From Cryptomeria japonica (lineage: Eukaryota; Streptophyta; Pinopsida; Cupressales; Cupressaceae): DNA of 64,000 nt. Below the pieces are notes generated by a model. That model made no database searches. It saw only the letters and a program-made list of their open reading frames with translations, and had not been told where the DNA came from. Positions 50,165 to 63,207 of the stretch are shown piece after piece (position 1 is the stretch's first letter; the number at the start of each line of letters is the position of its first letter). The stretch spans positions 1 to 64,000 of the forward strand of contig NW_026729256.1 of assembly GCF_030272615.1 (NCBI RefSeq). The letters run 5' to 3'. The translations under genes were made by a program, and so were the position numbers.

Positions 50165-50276
50165 TTAAATTTAAATTTAAATTTAATTTAAGATCGTAAC
50201 AGTTGTTCACTTCTAGTTTTATTTGGAAAAAAGGTTTGTAAGATTTAAAGAAAAGATTTGGCTTAAAAGTATTGCT

Positions 50277-50292
50277 CCAATCTCCATTCCTT
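50277..50292. repeat. Target-site duplicate, left side, LINE copy 4
   Basis: Perfect match to 56290-56305. Confidence 0.88.
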
Positions 50293-50527
50293 TTTTTATT
50301 TTTTTAATTTTTTAATTTTTTCTGAAGCGAGATCTTCCTAGGAGGCAATACCCTTTTTTATTAAAAACTGAAAAACAAAATTACACAGTAGACAAAGCCA
50401 ACCTCTCATTTATACAAATACATAATCCCATTACCTATTTCTACCACCCTTTCAATAATCTCCACAGGCATGATACCATAATTCTCTCTCATGTATCTAT
50501 TGAACTTGTCCAGGCCATAATCCTTCA

Positions 50528-51232
50528 TCAGTCTTTTCTTAAACAAAGACCATGCCATTTTTGTTTCACCTTCTTCCCTTCGTCATTCAGGTTGAAATAT
50601 CCCAACATGCATCTTGAATCCAGTGCAGCCCTCATCACTTCCTCGTATATATCTTCCCTCATCATTCTCCTCACTATCCCTATAGCTGCTGAAGGTTTTC
50701 CAAGGACCTCAACGATCTGATTAAATATATTCTCCATCACCACCCTGTCATGAACGTGGCCATCGTTCTAGAAGTCGACTCTTAAAATTTGGATCACAGA
50801 GTGTTTTTCTTTGTCATTTGCCTTCTTAAAAAGGCGGCTGATCTCTTCCTCTAGCGCTTCCCTAAGTGCAAAGTCCAAAGTCCTCATCCATTCTCAACTT
50901 CTCTTTTGTTCCCTCTGTGCTCTGCAAAACACTTCTTCTCCTAATGTATCCCTTTTAGCATGATCTAGAGTCATCTCCACTGATGTCTATCCTATCCAAC
51001 TACGACTTCACTCTGCCCAAAACTGCTACTGACCCGATCCTAAATCTGAACAAAATCTTACCTTACCCAAAAAATTTGTCGTCAAAACATTATACTTTGA
51101 TTTAGAAGACACAATTCTAGGCACGAATACACTTCCTTCCATGCCGCCTCTAGCTTGAGTAAGATAAATCTCATCCAATTCTCTCAGGAGGATGTACTTC
51201 CCTATCCTCTCCCAAAATAGTACTAAACTCAT
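50528..51232 (-). pseudogene. Coding-like 3' region of LINE, copy 4
   Basis: Segments 51232-51026 and 50743-50528; the second has a Pro to Gln change (FNQIVEVLG). Confidence 0.4.
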
Positions 51233-51263
51233 TCTACAGGTCTATCTCATCCAACTCGACCAT

Positions 51264-54200
51264 CTATCTACCTTTTCTTAGACATTCATTGGCAAGCCAA
51301 TTAGATACCCTATTTCCTTCCCTATATGAATGATTGAAACGGTACTCCAAGAATTTGCTCAATTTTTATTCAATCGCTGGTAGCCATTGATTTAATTTCC
51401 AGCTGATAAAATTAGAGCGCATCACTCCATTTAACACCACTTGTGAGTCCCCTTCAATGAGAAAAATTCGAAACCTCCTTGTTCACACACATCTCCAACC
51501 CATTATTGAGTGCACATATCTCTGCCTTGTTATTGGTAGCTATTCCCATCAATCCCATAATTGCAATAATCATTTTTCCCGAATCATCCCTCAAAATAGC
51601 GCCGAACCCTGCCTTACTCGGATTTCCTTTGCTAGCTCCATTTAAATTCAACTTAAGCCAACCTGGGGTTGGTTCCCGACATCTTACTCCCTTCCTCTTA
51701 GATTGTTTATTAATGATGTTGCAGATGACTAGATCCTTCAAACCCCATTTCTCTTCCATCATTTTGTCCCATTTGGAGTAAATCTTCACCCGTTTCCCTG
51801 GAATATTCCCTTTCACCACTTCAACAATTAAATATTCCTTCAAAAAGTCCTCGTCTCTAAAAATACTCCTATTTATTTCTTTGCATATCCGCCAAGCTAC
51901 CATGGAAGGACTAGTCACCTGGATAAGTCTCCCCATTTTGAATGCTTACTCTCTGTCGGCCAGGAAAGCAAGAATTCCATTAACGTCCTATTCCTAGCCG
52001 ATCTCCATTCTAACATTTCCATCAACTAGTCCCAGCATCTCACCACCAACGGACACCAAAAAAAGAGATGTTCAGCGGTTTCCTCATTCCCTCTACATAG
52101 GTAACAGATATTAGGACCTTAAATTCCCATCTCTCCTGTACCGCCTTGAACTTCTAACACCCACTCCTTATCCTCAATACAATCAATTAATGCTTTCACC
52201 CCATTCCACGAGTCTCTCTAGAACCGAGCCTTCTTTCCATTACCAATTTTACAGGACAGATGATTCAAGATTACTCTTCATCTTTCCCAGATGAACCTCC
52301 AAATCGTCAAACCTGATTCAGAGTTGGCCAAGGTAAAATTCCTTTCCAAGTCCTTCTAGTCTAAATATTTTTCCCTCATAAACTTGCACCAAGGTTTTTG
52401 AGGAAACATATAGTTTCCAAGCCAATTTGGCTCCCAAAGCCAGGTTCTATAGATCCATTTTCCTAAGTCGCGCTCCTCTTTCTTCCTTCACGATACACGC
52501 CGTATCCTAGTTTATTAGCATAACTCTCCTAGAATCCTTCAATCCTTCCCATAAGTTCACTTCTTTAACAACCCGTCCAACGTGCCAATGGACCGCACGA
52601 TGAGCCTAAAACATGTAATGCTATAGATTGGGATCGTTGATAAAAAACATTTTATCATTTGAATCGTACCAGCCTATGAAAGCCACTTTTTCTTCCATGA
52701 TTCCGCTTTAGATTGACAATTATTGATGATCTCCTCCTATAGCAACCTATTACTTCGATCGATGAACAAGGGAACTCCCAAATATATCGAAGGGAATGAT
52801 TCTGTTTGGAATTCCAATATTTTTTCAATCTTGTTTTGATTCCTTTGGCTAGTGTTAACAAGGAACACCTGTGACTTATTTTTATTCATGATTTGAATCG
52901 ATGCCTCAACATACTCATCCAAAGTTTCCTTAATCACTACCACTTCCTGATCCGAAGCCTCCCAAAATAAGATCGTATCATCAACAAATTGTGAATGCGA
53001 GATTGGCTCCAGGTCTCTGTGAACCCCGACTCCCTTGCAAAATCCCATCATACAGTTCTTCTTAATGTTCCTGCCCAAAGATTCTACCATTAGAAAAAAT
53101 AAGGAGGGAGATAAAGGGTCTCCTTGTCTCAATCCATTGGTGTCTCTAAAGAAACCACATGTATAACCATTGACCAACACTAAGAAATGGGTTGATGAGA
53201 TGGATTGTCGCATACAATCTAGCCATCTGCAGTGAAAACCAAATTTATCCAGGACCAAGAGGAGGAATTCCCAATTAACCTAGTCAGACACCTTGCTCAT
53301 GTATAGTTCTACCACCATCCCTTTCATATTCTCTCTTCCCATAGAGTGAAGAGTTTTCGAGACTAGGATGATACTATCGATGATTTCTCTGCCAGGGGTA
53401 AATCCGTGTTGTTCCTCCGAAATGATTTAATGTAAAATATTCTTGATCCTCAAAGCCATGGCCTTTGAGATGACTTTGTAAATAGAGTTACACAGAGAAA
53501 TAGGTCTGTAATCCACTATCATCTCACAATTATACCTTTGGGGTATAAGAAAAATTATTGCGATGTTGATTTCTCTGACCAGTCTCCTCTTCTTCCTAAA
53601 CTCTTCCACCATCATCCATATGTCCTCCCACCTGAAGTCCCAACATTTTTGATATACTTTTTCTATAAAGGCATCGAGGCCTGGCACTTTATTAGGGTGA
53701 AGAAAGAATGCTGCCTCCTTGACTTCCTCCAGAGAGAAAGGCATATGCAAAGCTTCATTTTCTTCCTGGGATATGACTTGGTCTATTACTTTTAATACGT
53801 TATCCCTATATCTAACATCACCGCCTATGAAAGAACCAAGTGGGTTTTCAAAATGTTGAACTGCAACCTTCTCAATATCATCTCCTGCTAAACAACACTG
53901 ACCATTATCATCCTTGATTGCTTCAATCTTATTGATCAATCTCATAGCCTTCACCGATGAGTGAAAGAACTTTGTATTTAAGTCCCTCGGTGAAATACAC
54001 ATCTTCCTGGATTTGTTGCGCCAATAAATCTCCTCCCTAGCCAATACCTCCGATAGACATCCCTTCAATTCCTTTTCTTTTTTATATTCATCATTGGTCA
54101 TCCCAAAGAGAATTACCTTCTCATTAAGAGAAGCAAGCTCCTCCTCTAACCTCAAATTATTTTAAAAAATATTCCTAAACGATTCTACATTCCATCTCCT

Positions 54201-55069
54201 ACTTTTATCCTTAAGAAAATGTAAACGTTTAACAAAACAGAAGCTGGACATACCTTTGAATTTATTACTTTCGTCCCACCAACTTTTTAAACTAGATTGG
54301 AATTGCCCATCTCGTCACCACATACTTTGGAATTTAAAATTCCTAGAGGACTGTGACTTGCGTACCTCAAGTTCTAACTAAATAGGGAAGTGATCGGATA
54401 TAGAAATCGACAGAATGTTCGTCACCAAGGAGAATTGGCCTTCCATCCATTTCTGGCCCACGAAGAACCGCTCTAATCTCTCCGAAATGTTGGTGAAGTT
54501 CAATCTCCTATTCATCCATGTATATTGGCCATTTTTAGGAAAAACTTCAATCACTTCGTTCTCTGCTACAAAACTTTTAAAGTCTTCCATTATTCTGTTG
54601 GTCTTCCTCAGACCACCATTTTTTTTCATTCAGGTCCAGAATAGCATTAAAGTCTCCTCCAACAACTAGCCAGACCTTGCCAATGATTCTAATTCTCTCT
54701 GATAGTTCCTTCCAAACTCTCACCTTACCCTCTATTTTAGTCGGTCCATATACATTGATCAAAGAAAACTCCGAATTACAAGCAATAAGTTTCACTCTAC
54801 AAATCATCTAATAGTCAGATGTTTCTCTAGGGGTAATCCTAACCACATGAGGATTCCATAAGATTCCCAAACCACTCGCATAGCCCTTAGCTTCTCGGAA
54901 AAAACCTTCCCATCTAGAGCAGTAATGCAAGAAACTAAGCGCCTTGTCCAAATTCAGCTTGGTTTCTTGGAGCAGAATTACGTCATTAGAGGATTTCTCT
55001 AACGAATGCCTAACCAAGCGTTTCTTGTCAAGAGTTGAAAGGCCCTTGATTCCAAGTGAGAATTCTCAT
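51264..55069 (-). pseudogene. LINE ORF2, copy 4
   Basis: Shares the old lesions and adds a private frameshift: GAGAATATTCG became GAGAAAAATTCG near 51460, so RNase H stops after NKEVSNFSH, just before the EGDSQ motif. Also Gly to Cys in FGFHCRW. The endonuclease has VGGDFNAIL and CSRWEGFF like copy 1. Confidence 0.85.
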
Positions 55070-55155
55070 TGTCCTCCAATGGAGGATTTACCTCCCTTGG
55101 ATCTTCTCAAAAAGTTGACCACACCGATGATTCCTTTCTCCTTAGCCCCGTCCTC

Positions 55156-56234
55156 TCATTTTTGCTTGTTACTCCTCCTCCCTCTATTACCTTTGGTTCT
55201 CCCCAATAGAGCATTAGTCGATTGGTTAATGGATATCGGGTTGATAATGTCCAAGAAATCTTCATCATCAAATTCCTCTACCAACCTCACATCATATTCC
55301 ACTTCCATGTCTGACAGGCCCGTTTGAGCCTCCTGAGATTTGCCAGGGGCCTTATCTTGCTCAATGATCCTATTTGTGGGGGAAATTTCATCGTGATTTT
55401 AAATTTCCCTGTTCTACTCCCTCTTCTTTTCTCCATTCGCTTCTTTGATGACCAGAGCCCTTGACGGGATTATTGACTCATTTCTTGGTGTCGTAATTGC
55501 CTTCTCAATCATCTCATGACTCCCGTCCTTCATAAGTCATCTCTTAGCCGACCCAACAAATATTTTGCAATTTTCTCTCATGTGAGACCTACTTCCACAT
55601 CTTTCACAAAGGCACTTGTCGACTTCCACTTCAATTTTCTGCATCAATATCCTACCGTTCGATGTCAATCAAATCTTTGGGGGAACCCTTCTAACTTCAA
55701 CGATTTTGATTCTGAATACAAATAAGAGTCATTTTCCACCAACCTCTCATCTATTTATAGTGTCCCCAAAGTTCTACCTATTTTCTCCATGCTACTTTCT
55801 CCCCAATATTCGATCCGTAAATTATATAGCCAAATCCAAATAGGGCAGTCATACGGGGCCAATGGCACTGGGTCGAAATTTGGAAACCACGATTGCATAT
55901 ATAAAGGATAATTTTTGACAATCCAATTACCGTGGTGAAGGGTCTCCTCTTTCTCTTCCACCTCTGCAAAAATAACAATGAAGAATCCCCTTGGTATGAA
56001 TTAAGCCACTACCTTGGCTTTCCAATTCTCCTTAATCCAATATTTAATCTGCCTTCTCTCGTATCTAGATCGTACTACCCTTCGGATAACCACTAGTTCC
56101 ACCCATAGTTCTATATTTTCTTCAATATCATCTGACATATTAATCTCGACCAAGTCTGCTTCCACTTCCCTCCGCATTTTTCGACTTGATCCCACCAGTT
56201 TCTCCTCCGCGAACATTTCTTGCGGATCCACCAT
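55156..56234 (-). pseudogene. LINE ORF1, copy 4
   Basis: First block intact to 56001; zinc knuckle at 55567-55608 intact. Confidence 0.8.
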
Positions 56235-56289
56235 TATTCCAGAACGGTTCTCTCAGACTCTCCCTCATCCTCTCCGCTATATAAATATC

Positions 56290-56305
56290 CCAATCTCCAT
56301 TCCTT
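56290..56305. repeat. Target-site duplicate, right side, LINE copy 4
   Basis: Perfect match to 50277-50292. Confidence 0.88.
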
Positions 56306-57034
56306 GTTATAATATCCTGTCATTTAATTTCACACATTATTAATGTTTATATATAAAGATCACGTTTCTAAATGAAAATTTTAATTAAAAAAGGAATTAT
56401 AATTTTTAAAAAAAAATCTAATAAAATAGATTAAAAATTTTAATTTCTTAATTTTAATATTTTGAAAAATTTGATATTTATCTATAATTTAATTTTGAAA
56501 GAAAAAATATATTTTATATTAAAAATGAAGAATTTTTTTGTTTGTAAATTTTCTCTATGGTTTTAAAATTGAGGTTCAAAAAATAAATTTCAAGCTAAAT
56601 ATTAGGGAAGAATTATTTCGATAACTCCTAAGATTATGATTTTCTATTTTATGTAAGTTTTTCTTATATTATAGCTTTGTACATAAATTTAAAAGCTTAA
56701 TGCTTTATATCTATACAATATTATATATTTATATTTTATTACACATCCCTTCCATTTTACTATTAAAAATGGTCCCAATAAACCTCTCACCAGAAGAGTA
56801 AATTTGGGTGATGTTAATGTCTCAGTCCATTGCCAATTCCTCTAATGAGAATAAAAATTTGTTTTAAGAGCGTATTGTTTAAATTTTAAAACCTGACCTT
56901 TTCTATAGAAGGGAATGGTTATCTAGCTCTTAGAATGCACCAAATATCTATTATGATGTATTTATCATGTACAAACGATAATAATGTCTTAATGTATTCT
57001 AGAGACTAAGACTGGGTCCCATGGAGGGGGGCTA
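56306..57034. other. AT-rich spacer, unit 5
   Basis: Counterpart of 1372-2100; nothing recognisable. Confidence 0.6.
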
Positions 57035-57292
57035 CCTAAAACATAGAGCTGGAGCTGCTATGAATTTTTAGGAATATTTTAAAGTTGGCGGTCCCATAAA
57101 TTTTGTTTTGCACTTCAGCTTAAAAATTTAAGATCGTAAATTTAAGGATGCTATGAACTTTGTAGTTGAGATCAACTTAAGTTTAAACTGCTGCAAATTG
57201 GTGGTAAATAAATTTAATTATTTTCCTTAAAATTTATATGATTGACAAATGACATAATATATTCCTAAGCTCGTGGAGCTCTATTTTTTAGG
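57035..57292. repeat. Imperfect inverted repeat, unit 5
   Basis: Arms unchanged; internal change GCTATGAATTTTTAGG near 57057 and a 1-bp insertion near 57228. Confidence 0.35.
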
Positions 57293-57319
57293 AAAAGATT
57301 CTAAAACCTCTGGGCTGAT

Positions 57320-58450
57320 ATGGCAGAATTCATCATGAGATACATCACCCTGGATGGTAGATGTGCTAGCATTTTCTCACATCATTTTAATATCTTAAAC
57401 CATTTTAGGCACGGTATATTGATTTCTATTCCCTTTTATTTGGTTTCGTCCTTGGGGAATAGTTTAGTTAAACATTTTGAAAACCAGGATAACCCTATGA
57501 TTCATGAAGGGCTTATCTTGTTGATTATGGAATACGCCCAAGATCATGAAGTGAAACCCTCCCCGATTGATAAAACCCACATTTCCTCCTCTAACCCTGA
57601 TGTGCAGTTGGTTTCTGATACAAAGATGCATGAGGATGACAGTCGTACTGCCATGGATTGGCGTGATAGCAAAGATATGGAGCACCCTGAGTATAGACCA
57701 AAGAAATAAGGGGAGCTTATGGTGACCCTGGGAACTAACGGTAGCAGGAAAATCAATCCTCCAAGGTGGGCGACAAGTAAGTTCAAATCTGGTAGCAGGA
57801 AAATGCAAGACCTAGAGCCACCCACCAAAAGGAAAATGAAACTAACCAAACCTAGTGGGTCCAAAGTCCTGGACCATGAGATTAGGTTGGACATCCCTAT
57901 CAATGTGGATGATGAGAAACATGGGTTTGAGAACAAACAAAATTAAGGTAAGATAAAGGAGGAGAGGGTGATGGGAAATTCCCTATTGGAGGCTACTAGA
58001 AGTCAGGAGATCTGTTGGAAGTGGGTGGAGAAGGAAATTGGATCCCTAAAAGATGGTATTAAAGGAATTGTTGAGACTTTCACGGAATCCCTTGGGCCCA
58101 ATAAAACTGAGAAGATCATGAGTATGATCCAGAAAATTTCTCAAGATGTGGAAACTATGAAGGTTGACCAAGAGCACAGAATTGAGAAGATGGAAGAGGA
58201 TGCGAGTGAGATCAAAGAAAACCTGAACAATTTGGTGGAAATCAGTAGGCAGATGATGACCAATAGTGCTGATGGTTTGGAAAAAAATAATTCCATGATA
58301 ACTGATTATAGAACCAGGACCAACACCAGTGAGCCTCCCTTGGGGGAAAAGCAGAAAAAGATTGCATCGGAGGGTGGAAAGAGTGCTACTGGTGGGAAGA
58401 CTAGCTCGGGTCCTTGCACTAGAACCAGGAGCCGAACCCAGGGCCAGTGA
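57320..58450 (+). pseudogene. Unrecognised coiled-coil coding relic, unit 5
   Basis: Same stops; private Asn to Thr (RQMMTNSAD) plus EIKENLNNL. Confidence 0.5.
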
Positions 58451-58725
58451 ACCTCCAGATTCATCATGGAGGATTTGGAGAAAATCAATAAGAGGATTAT
58501 TTAGAAAAATGCTAAATTGATTCACTCTCTTAGTTGAGTGCTTTGCCTTGTTTTTTGGTTTAGCTGGTTTTTGTTTTTTGGCTTTTTGTCTGTGTGGGGT
58601 TTGTACCCTGTTTTGCTTAGTTTTTCGGTCAGGTTGGCTGCTAGCCTTGGTCTGTAATACTCTGGGTTTCAGGTCCCTGTAAAACTTGTTTATCTTTATA
58701 AAAAACATTACCCAAAAAGTAAGGC
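58451..58725 (+). other. T-rich tail of the coding relic, unit 5
   Basis: As in unit 1 with minor substitutions near 58630-58645. Confidence 0.35.
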
Positions 58726-58914
58726 AATCCCATTGATTAAAGGATTAAAAAGGATGGTGCAAAGTGATAAAATTGGTTTTTAGTTGTTGTGTGGCTTTGC
58801 TCATATTGTTGACAGTAATATCATGCCTATCAAAAGTTGTGCCGAAGTCCTTGGTTATGCTCAGGCTACTAGTCAAGTCATTCATTCCATTCCTATGCCT
58901 ACATCCTTGTCTAG

Positions 58915-59337
58915 TGTGCTCATATTTACATCTTCTATCATAGTGTTCCACCTCCGTACTCTTAACCTCAACCTTCATACAACAATGTTACTCCTCCATC
59001 ACAATCCAATATGTCCAATTTCAATCCATCCACTAAAGCAACCATCAATAACTTAGCTCAAACTGTTTCATTCCTACAACAACAGTTGGCTTCCATTACC
59101 CAATCCAAGATTAATGTGCCCACATTTAATGTAGCGAGCCCATTATTTGATGGCATTGTCTATGTTGTCCCTCCTAAACATGTGGAAGTCTCTCAATTAG
59201 AGCTTTATAAAGGTAAAAGTGATCCCTTGAATCATATGAAAATATTTCAAACTTTATGTAGTGACTTTCCTCACGATCAAAGACTTATAATGGTGAATCT
59301 AGACGTGATGTTTGGAGAAGTTATTAATGGTAATTGA
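58915..59337 (+). pseudogene. gag relic, unit 5
   Basis: Private changes STKATINN, SKINVP and LYKGKSD; the most divergent gag relic of the five. Confidence 0.55.
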
Positions 59338-61146
59338 TGTTTAGTCGAGTTTGAATTGGCAAATGTTGATTCAACCCCCGTCTTAATATATCGTGTTCCA
59401 TTTGGGTGGATAGTAGTAGAATACGATAGTGGAGGAAAGGTTGGTTGAGAGAATTGGATTTTTTCTTGGAGGAGGGATGGAGATTAAGATGATGTATTAG
59501 AAAAATGAGAATTAATATTGAATATGAGAGATGAAACTGGATTTAGGATTGAAACTGGAAAAATAGGATGATGGATAAAATCTTGGTTAAGATAGATAGA
59601 TAATTATTCAGAGGAGGGAATATAGATTAACGCGATTGATTGGAAATGAACTTTTTATTTAGAAGGATGGATGAAAGGTTGGTTGTGAATGTTAACTCAT
59701 CTTCCTTAATCAAATCTTCCTCATTTTAGAAACATAATCTTCTTCATACGTTAACTCATTTCCATCTTAGATATTGCTTCTTCTTTCATTAGTTAACTCA
59801 ATCTTTAAAATAGGACCTTTATGTGCCCATTTATCCATCATGTAAATAAATAATTTATTATTATCCTCTCACAGACTCAAAATGGAAAAAAATCATTTTG
59901 TAGTTGAGTTGATTCAATGTCATCATTCTTATCCTTATCATCTATTGATTTTTTATTATAAAACTATAAATAAGATCCTTTCCCCACCCTTTTAGAATCA
60001 CATTTTATGACATATGTTATGATGTGAGGATCAAGCATCCACATACTTTCAAGGTGAACAACATCAACGCATCTTTCTTTCTGAGATTTGTAATGATATT
60101 GGTAAATAGGATTTATATTTAATTTCTTTTTTATGTTTTTGAGTATTTGTATTTCTTATTTTCCAATTTCCACGCAATAAAAGTTCCAAGAAAAATAAAG
60201 GAGAAGTTGGGTGCTCTGATCCAAAAACAACATAGAATGAAAAGGATAAGAACAAAATTATCTCAGTTGAGGAGGAAGAGGAAGAGGTGAAGAAATTTAA
60301 GCACAATACTTGCAACAAAAGATTCATAGAGAGTCAGAAGGGATAAAATATAAAAAATAAAAACTATGGAAAAAAAAAGGGCCAATAATAAGAAAATGGA
60401 AAATATCAAAGCTTAGACACATAAGAAGAAAGATAAAAATAAATCCATATTTTTCCTTGTATAGATCACTTTATAGACTAGGAAAATCATTGGAAGTAGC
60501 ACAACTATATAGAATATTTTTTGTAGAGAATGAAAGATCGTTATCCAAGTCATATTGGACTTCATTGGGAGTAGTAATTATGTAATGGTAGATATAATAT
60601 AGGAATTTTTGAAGGAAATGATTGACACCATTAAGGAAAAAGGAGAGAAGGCAACACAACTATTGGATAACATTTGGACAAGTGCCTTCAGAATTAAACT
60701 TGTTCCTAAGTAATAGATCACAAAAAGAGATCTATAAAAAAAGGAGCTTATGTATAAGTAGATAGTAGATACTCTTTGTTCTTAAAATGATGAGGCCAAG
60801 CAAAGAGTGAGAAGTGAGACCATGGAGTCCACTAAAAGGCCCATGCTAGCCTACTAGCTAAGAGAAGAGTGTCGTGGTAGAAGAAGATAATATAAACAAA
60901 ACGTAATATATTGTTTATGGTATAATAGGAATAAGTATAGATGAATTAGTCAAGGAGATCTAGGATGACACTACACAAACAGAGGAGGATATAAATATAA
61001 TACAGATTGTGATATCAAGACCTAGCTGAACAAACAATACAAACAAAAAATAAATAAATAAAGGAGGAACATAATTGAAAGAGATAAACAAACGTTACAA
61101 GATATATTGCATGATAAATGAGAGGATAAAAAAATAGAGGATCTAG
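59338..61146. other. AT- and purine-rich spacer, unit 5
   Basis: Counterpart of 4403-6226 with a 15-bp deletion near 60008 between two ATTTTATG words; no gene seen. Confidence 0.5.
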
Positions 61147-61599
61147 AACACAGGTCGCGCACGAGAGTTACTATTAGAAGCGATGTTAAGCAAAAACGAG
61201 CGGACGAGAGTTACAACACAGGTCGCGCACTTCACATAAAAGAACGCCCTCGGGTAACAAGTGGTAGTTGTTAACACAAAACAGCAGTCGTTTACGAGGA
61301 GAATGACATGCATGAAGTGCGAGAACTTTAAAAGACAATCCAAGAAACGCATTAAATCTAATTTTAGCTCTAAATGCACGAGGAAAAAGGATAAAAATAG
61401 ATAAATATGTATCTCGCAAAACCGTGCACTATATAAAATTCCAGTGGCATGCAAAAAGCCTGTTGCTACTGAATGACAACCATGAAAGTTTTGTATGCAG
61501 CAGATTCAGATTGAGCTATATATTGTCCCAGAAGCGAGGGAAACATTAATAGAGCATTTGGTTCAGTCGGTGATTTCAATAGAGCAGTTGATTCCAAGC
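61147..61599 (+). promoter_or_regulatory. Promoter and leader of inhibitor gene, unit 5
   Basis: TATA box at 61430-61438; RY words at 61308-61315 and 61448-61453; no change from unit 1 was noticed. Confidence 0.6.
61473..61514 (+). other. Upstream ORF (13 codons), unit 5
   Basis: Same 13-codon frame ahead of the inhibitor start at 61600. Confidence 0.4.
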
Positions 61600-62157
61600 A
61601 TGGCGTCCTACAGAAGTGGTCTCTTGTGCGCAATCATGTTTTTAGCAATTCATGGAGGCTGGGCTCAGACTTCCGATACAATTAGTAATGCCTGCAGTAA
61701 TGCCTTATATACACACTTTTGCGTTTCATCATTGTCCAAAGCTTCTGGGGCTTTGGAGGCAGATTTAACCCAGCTTTCTGTTATTGCAGTCCGTTTGTCT
61801 AGTGAAGTAGCGAAACCTGTTTCTAGGTTTATAGAAAAGCTCAAAAAAAGAAATCCCAATGTCTCGGCTCTTGAAGACTGCTCAGATCTGTTGAAGGATA
61901 CAAGGGAACAGCTTCATGATTCACAGTCAGAACTAAAGCAATTGTCTAATGTCAATTTCATGGAATATGTAGAAGATGTGCTCACAAGGCTGAGTGGTGT
62001 GGAGACTAATCAGGATACATGTTTGAGTGGGTTGAAAGAAAGCAATGTTCCTGCAACCTTGGTTTCCAGTGTAAAAGATAATACAGATAATCTGACCATG
62101 TTGATTAGTGATGCTCTAGCTGTTGTTAGCACTCTTCGGCAACAGGGACACATTTGA
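61600..62157 (+). CDS. Pectin methylesterase/invertase inhibitor-like protein, copy 5 (V15L, K44S)
   Basis: Encodes a protein identical to copy 3, with Leu15 and Ser44, and with the cysteines, sequons and signal peptide intact. Its 3' flank carries private changes, so it is not a trivial duplicate of copy 3. Confidence 0.88.
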   Translation: MASYRSGLLCAIMFLAIHGGWAQTSDTISNACSNALYTHFCVSSLSKASGALEADLTQLSVIAVRLSSEVAKPVSRFIEKLKKRNPNVSALEDCSDLLKDTREQLHDSQSELKQLSNVNFMEYVEDVLTRLSGVETNQDTCLSGLKESNVPATLVSSVKDNTDNLTMLISDALAVVSTLRQQGHI

Positions 62158-63207
62158 CTACTTTAGAAAACAGCTAAACATATTGGCTGTTGGCTTGTGA
62201 GGAGGGATATATATAGCAGATAACACATATTTGCTGTTCAAGCTTCATCTTTGGTTACTTGTTTTGTTTGTGAGATACATCATTGTGCTATTTAGATACC
62301 ATTTTTGGTAACATACAAATGGAATGTTTGTGATTCAAGAAATGTTTTAAATGTTGTTATTGTGTTTGATTTTAGAAATATATTTGTAAGATATATTATT
62401 GAATTTTAATTTGTTTTGAACATTTATCTTATAGTTTGTATGAATTATTTTCTTTTTCTGATGTTTTATAATGGAATTTAGATTCTTTTATATTTCATGA
62501 TAAGTATAATTTTAATAAATTAACTACGATCAATGAAAAAGAAATTACTAATGAAATGCTTGAAAATCTTGCAGTAAGTATGGTGTACCCTGCATCACTG
62601 AGTATTCAAATATTGAAATAAATTAAATTAAATGATGAATTATATTTATATTATAAATTAATCGAAAGATTATAATTTTTCAAGAGAGTGATCTGGATAC
62701 TCATTCTTAAAAACACAAAATTTACTGGCATCTATATAATACAGTTTTTCCAATAAATCAATATATTTACTACAGTTTTCACTTGTCTGTAATTTTCAAA
62801 TAAATTTTCACTTTTATCAAAAAAGACTTAATGGAATGCGGATCGCCTAATGTAACTGACATTATCCTCAGATAATGTAACTGCCATCTTAATGAATTGT
62901 ACCAACGGTGACGTGGAAGACCAACTGGTTCATCTTCATCATCGTCTCTTTAAAATCGCTCCTATCTATGTTAGAATAATTGCTACTATTTCATTTTCTT
63001 CAGCTGCAGGTTTGGACACTTGCTTTCCGGTCCTCCAAGCGAGCTCTTGGACTTACACCAAATAGGCAACGACATTTTGCTATGAAGATCAGTTAATGCA
63101 AGAACCCTCTCGCCTCTCTCAGTATAGTAGTTTCAAAACTGATAGGATATATTTGTAATTGAATATGCATCCTCTTCATTTGCACGGGCAAATAACTCTA
63201 CGACTAA
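62158..63207. other. 3' flank of inhibitor gene, unit 5
   Basis: Private changes TTTGCTGTTCAAGC, TTACTTGTTTTG and GTATTCAAATATTG; hairpin at 62859-62878. Confidence 0.5.

Larger units (their letters stand above)
41203..54934. repeat. Tandem unit 4 (13,732 bp)
   Basis: Fourth copy, 2 bp shorter than units 1-3. A 3-bp deletion lies near 47268 (one GAG lost from a GAGGAGG-like run) and a 1-bp insertion near 51463, the latter frameshifting the LINE RNase H. Confidence 0.97.
50293..56289 (-). mobile_element. Full-length L1-type LINE, copy 4
   Basis: 5,997 bp, one base longer than the other copies because of the insertion near 51463; same site and duplicates. Crosses the unit 4/unit 5 boundary. 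Confidence 0.92.
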
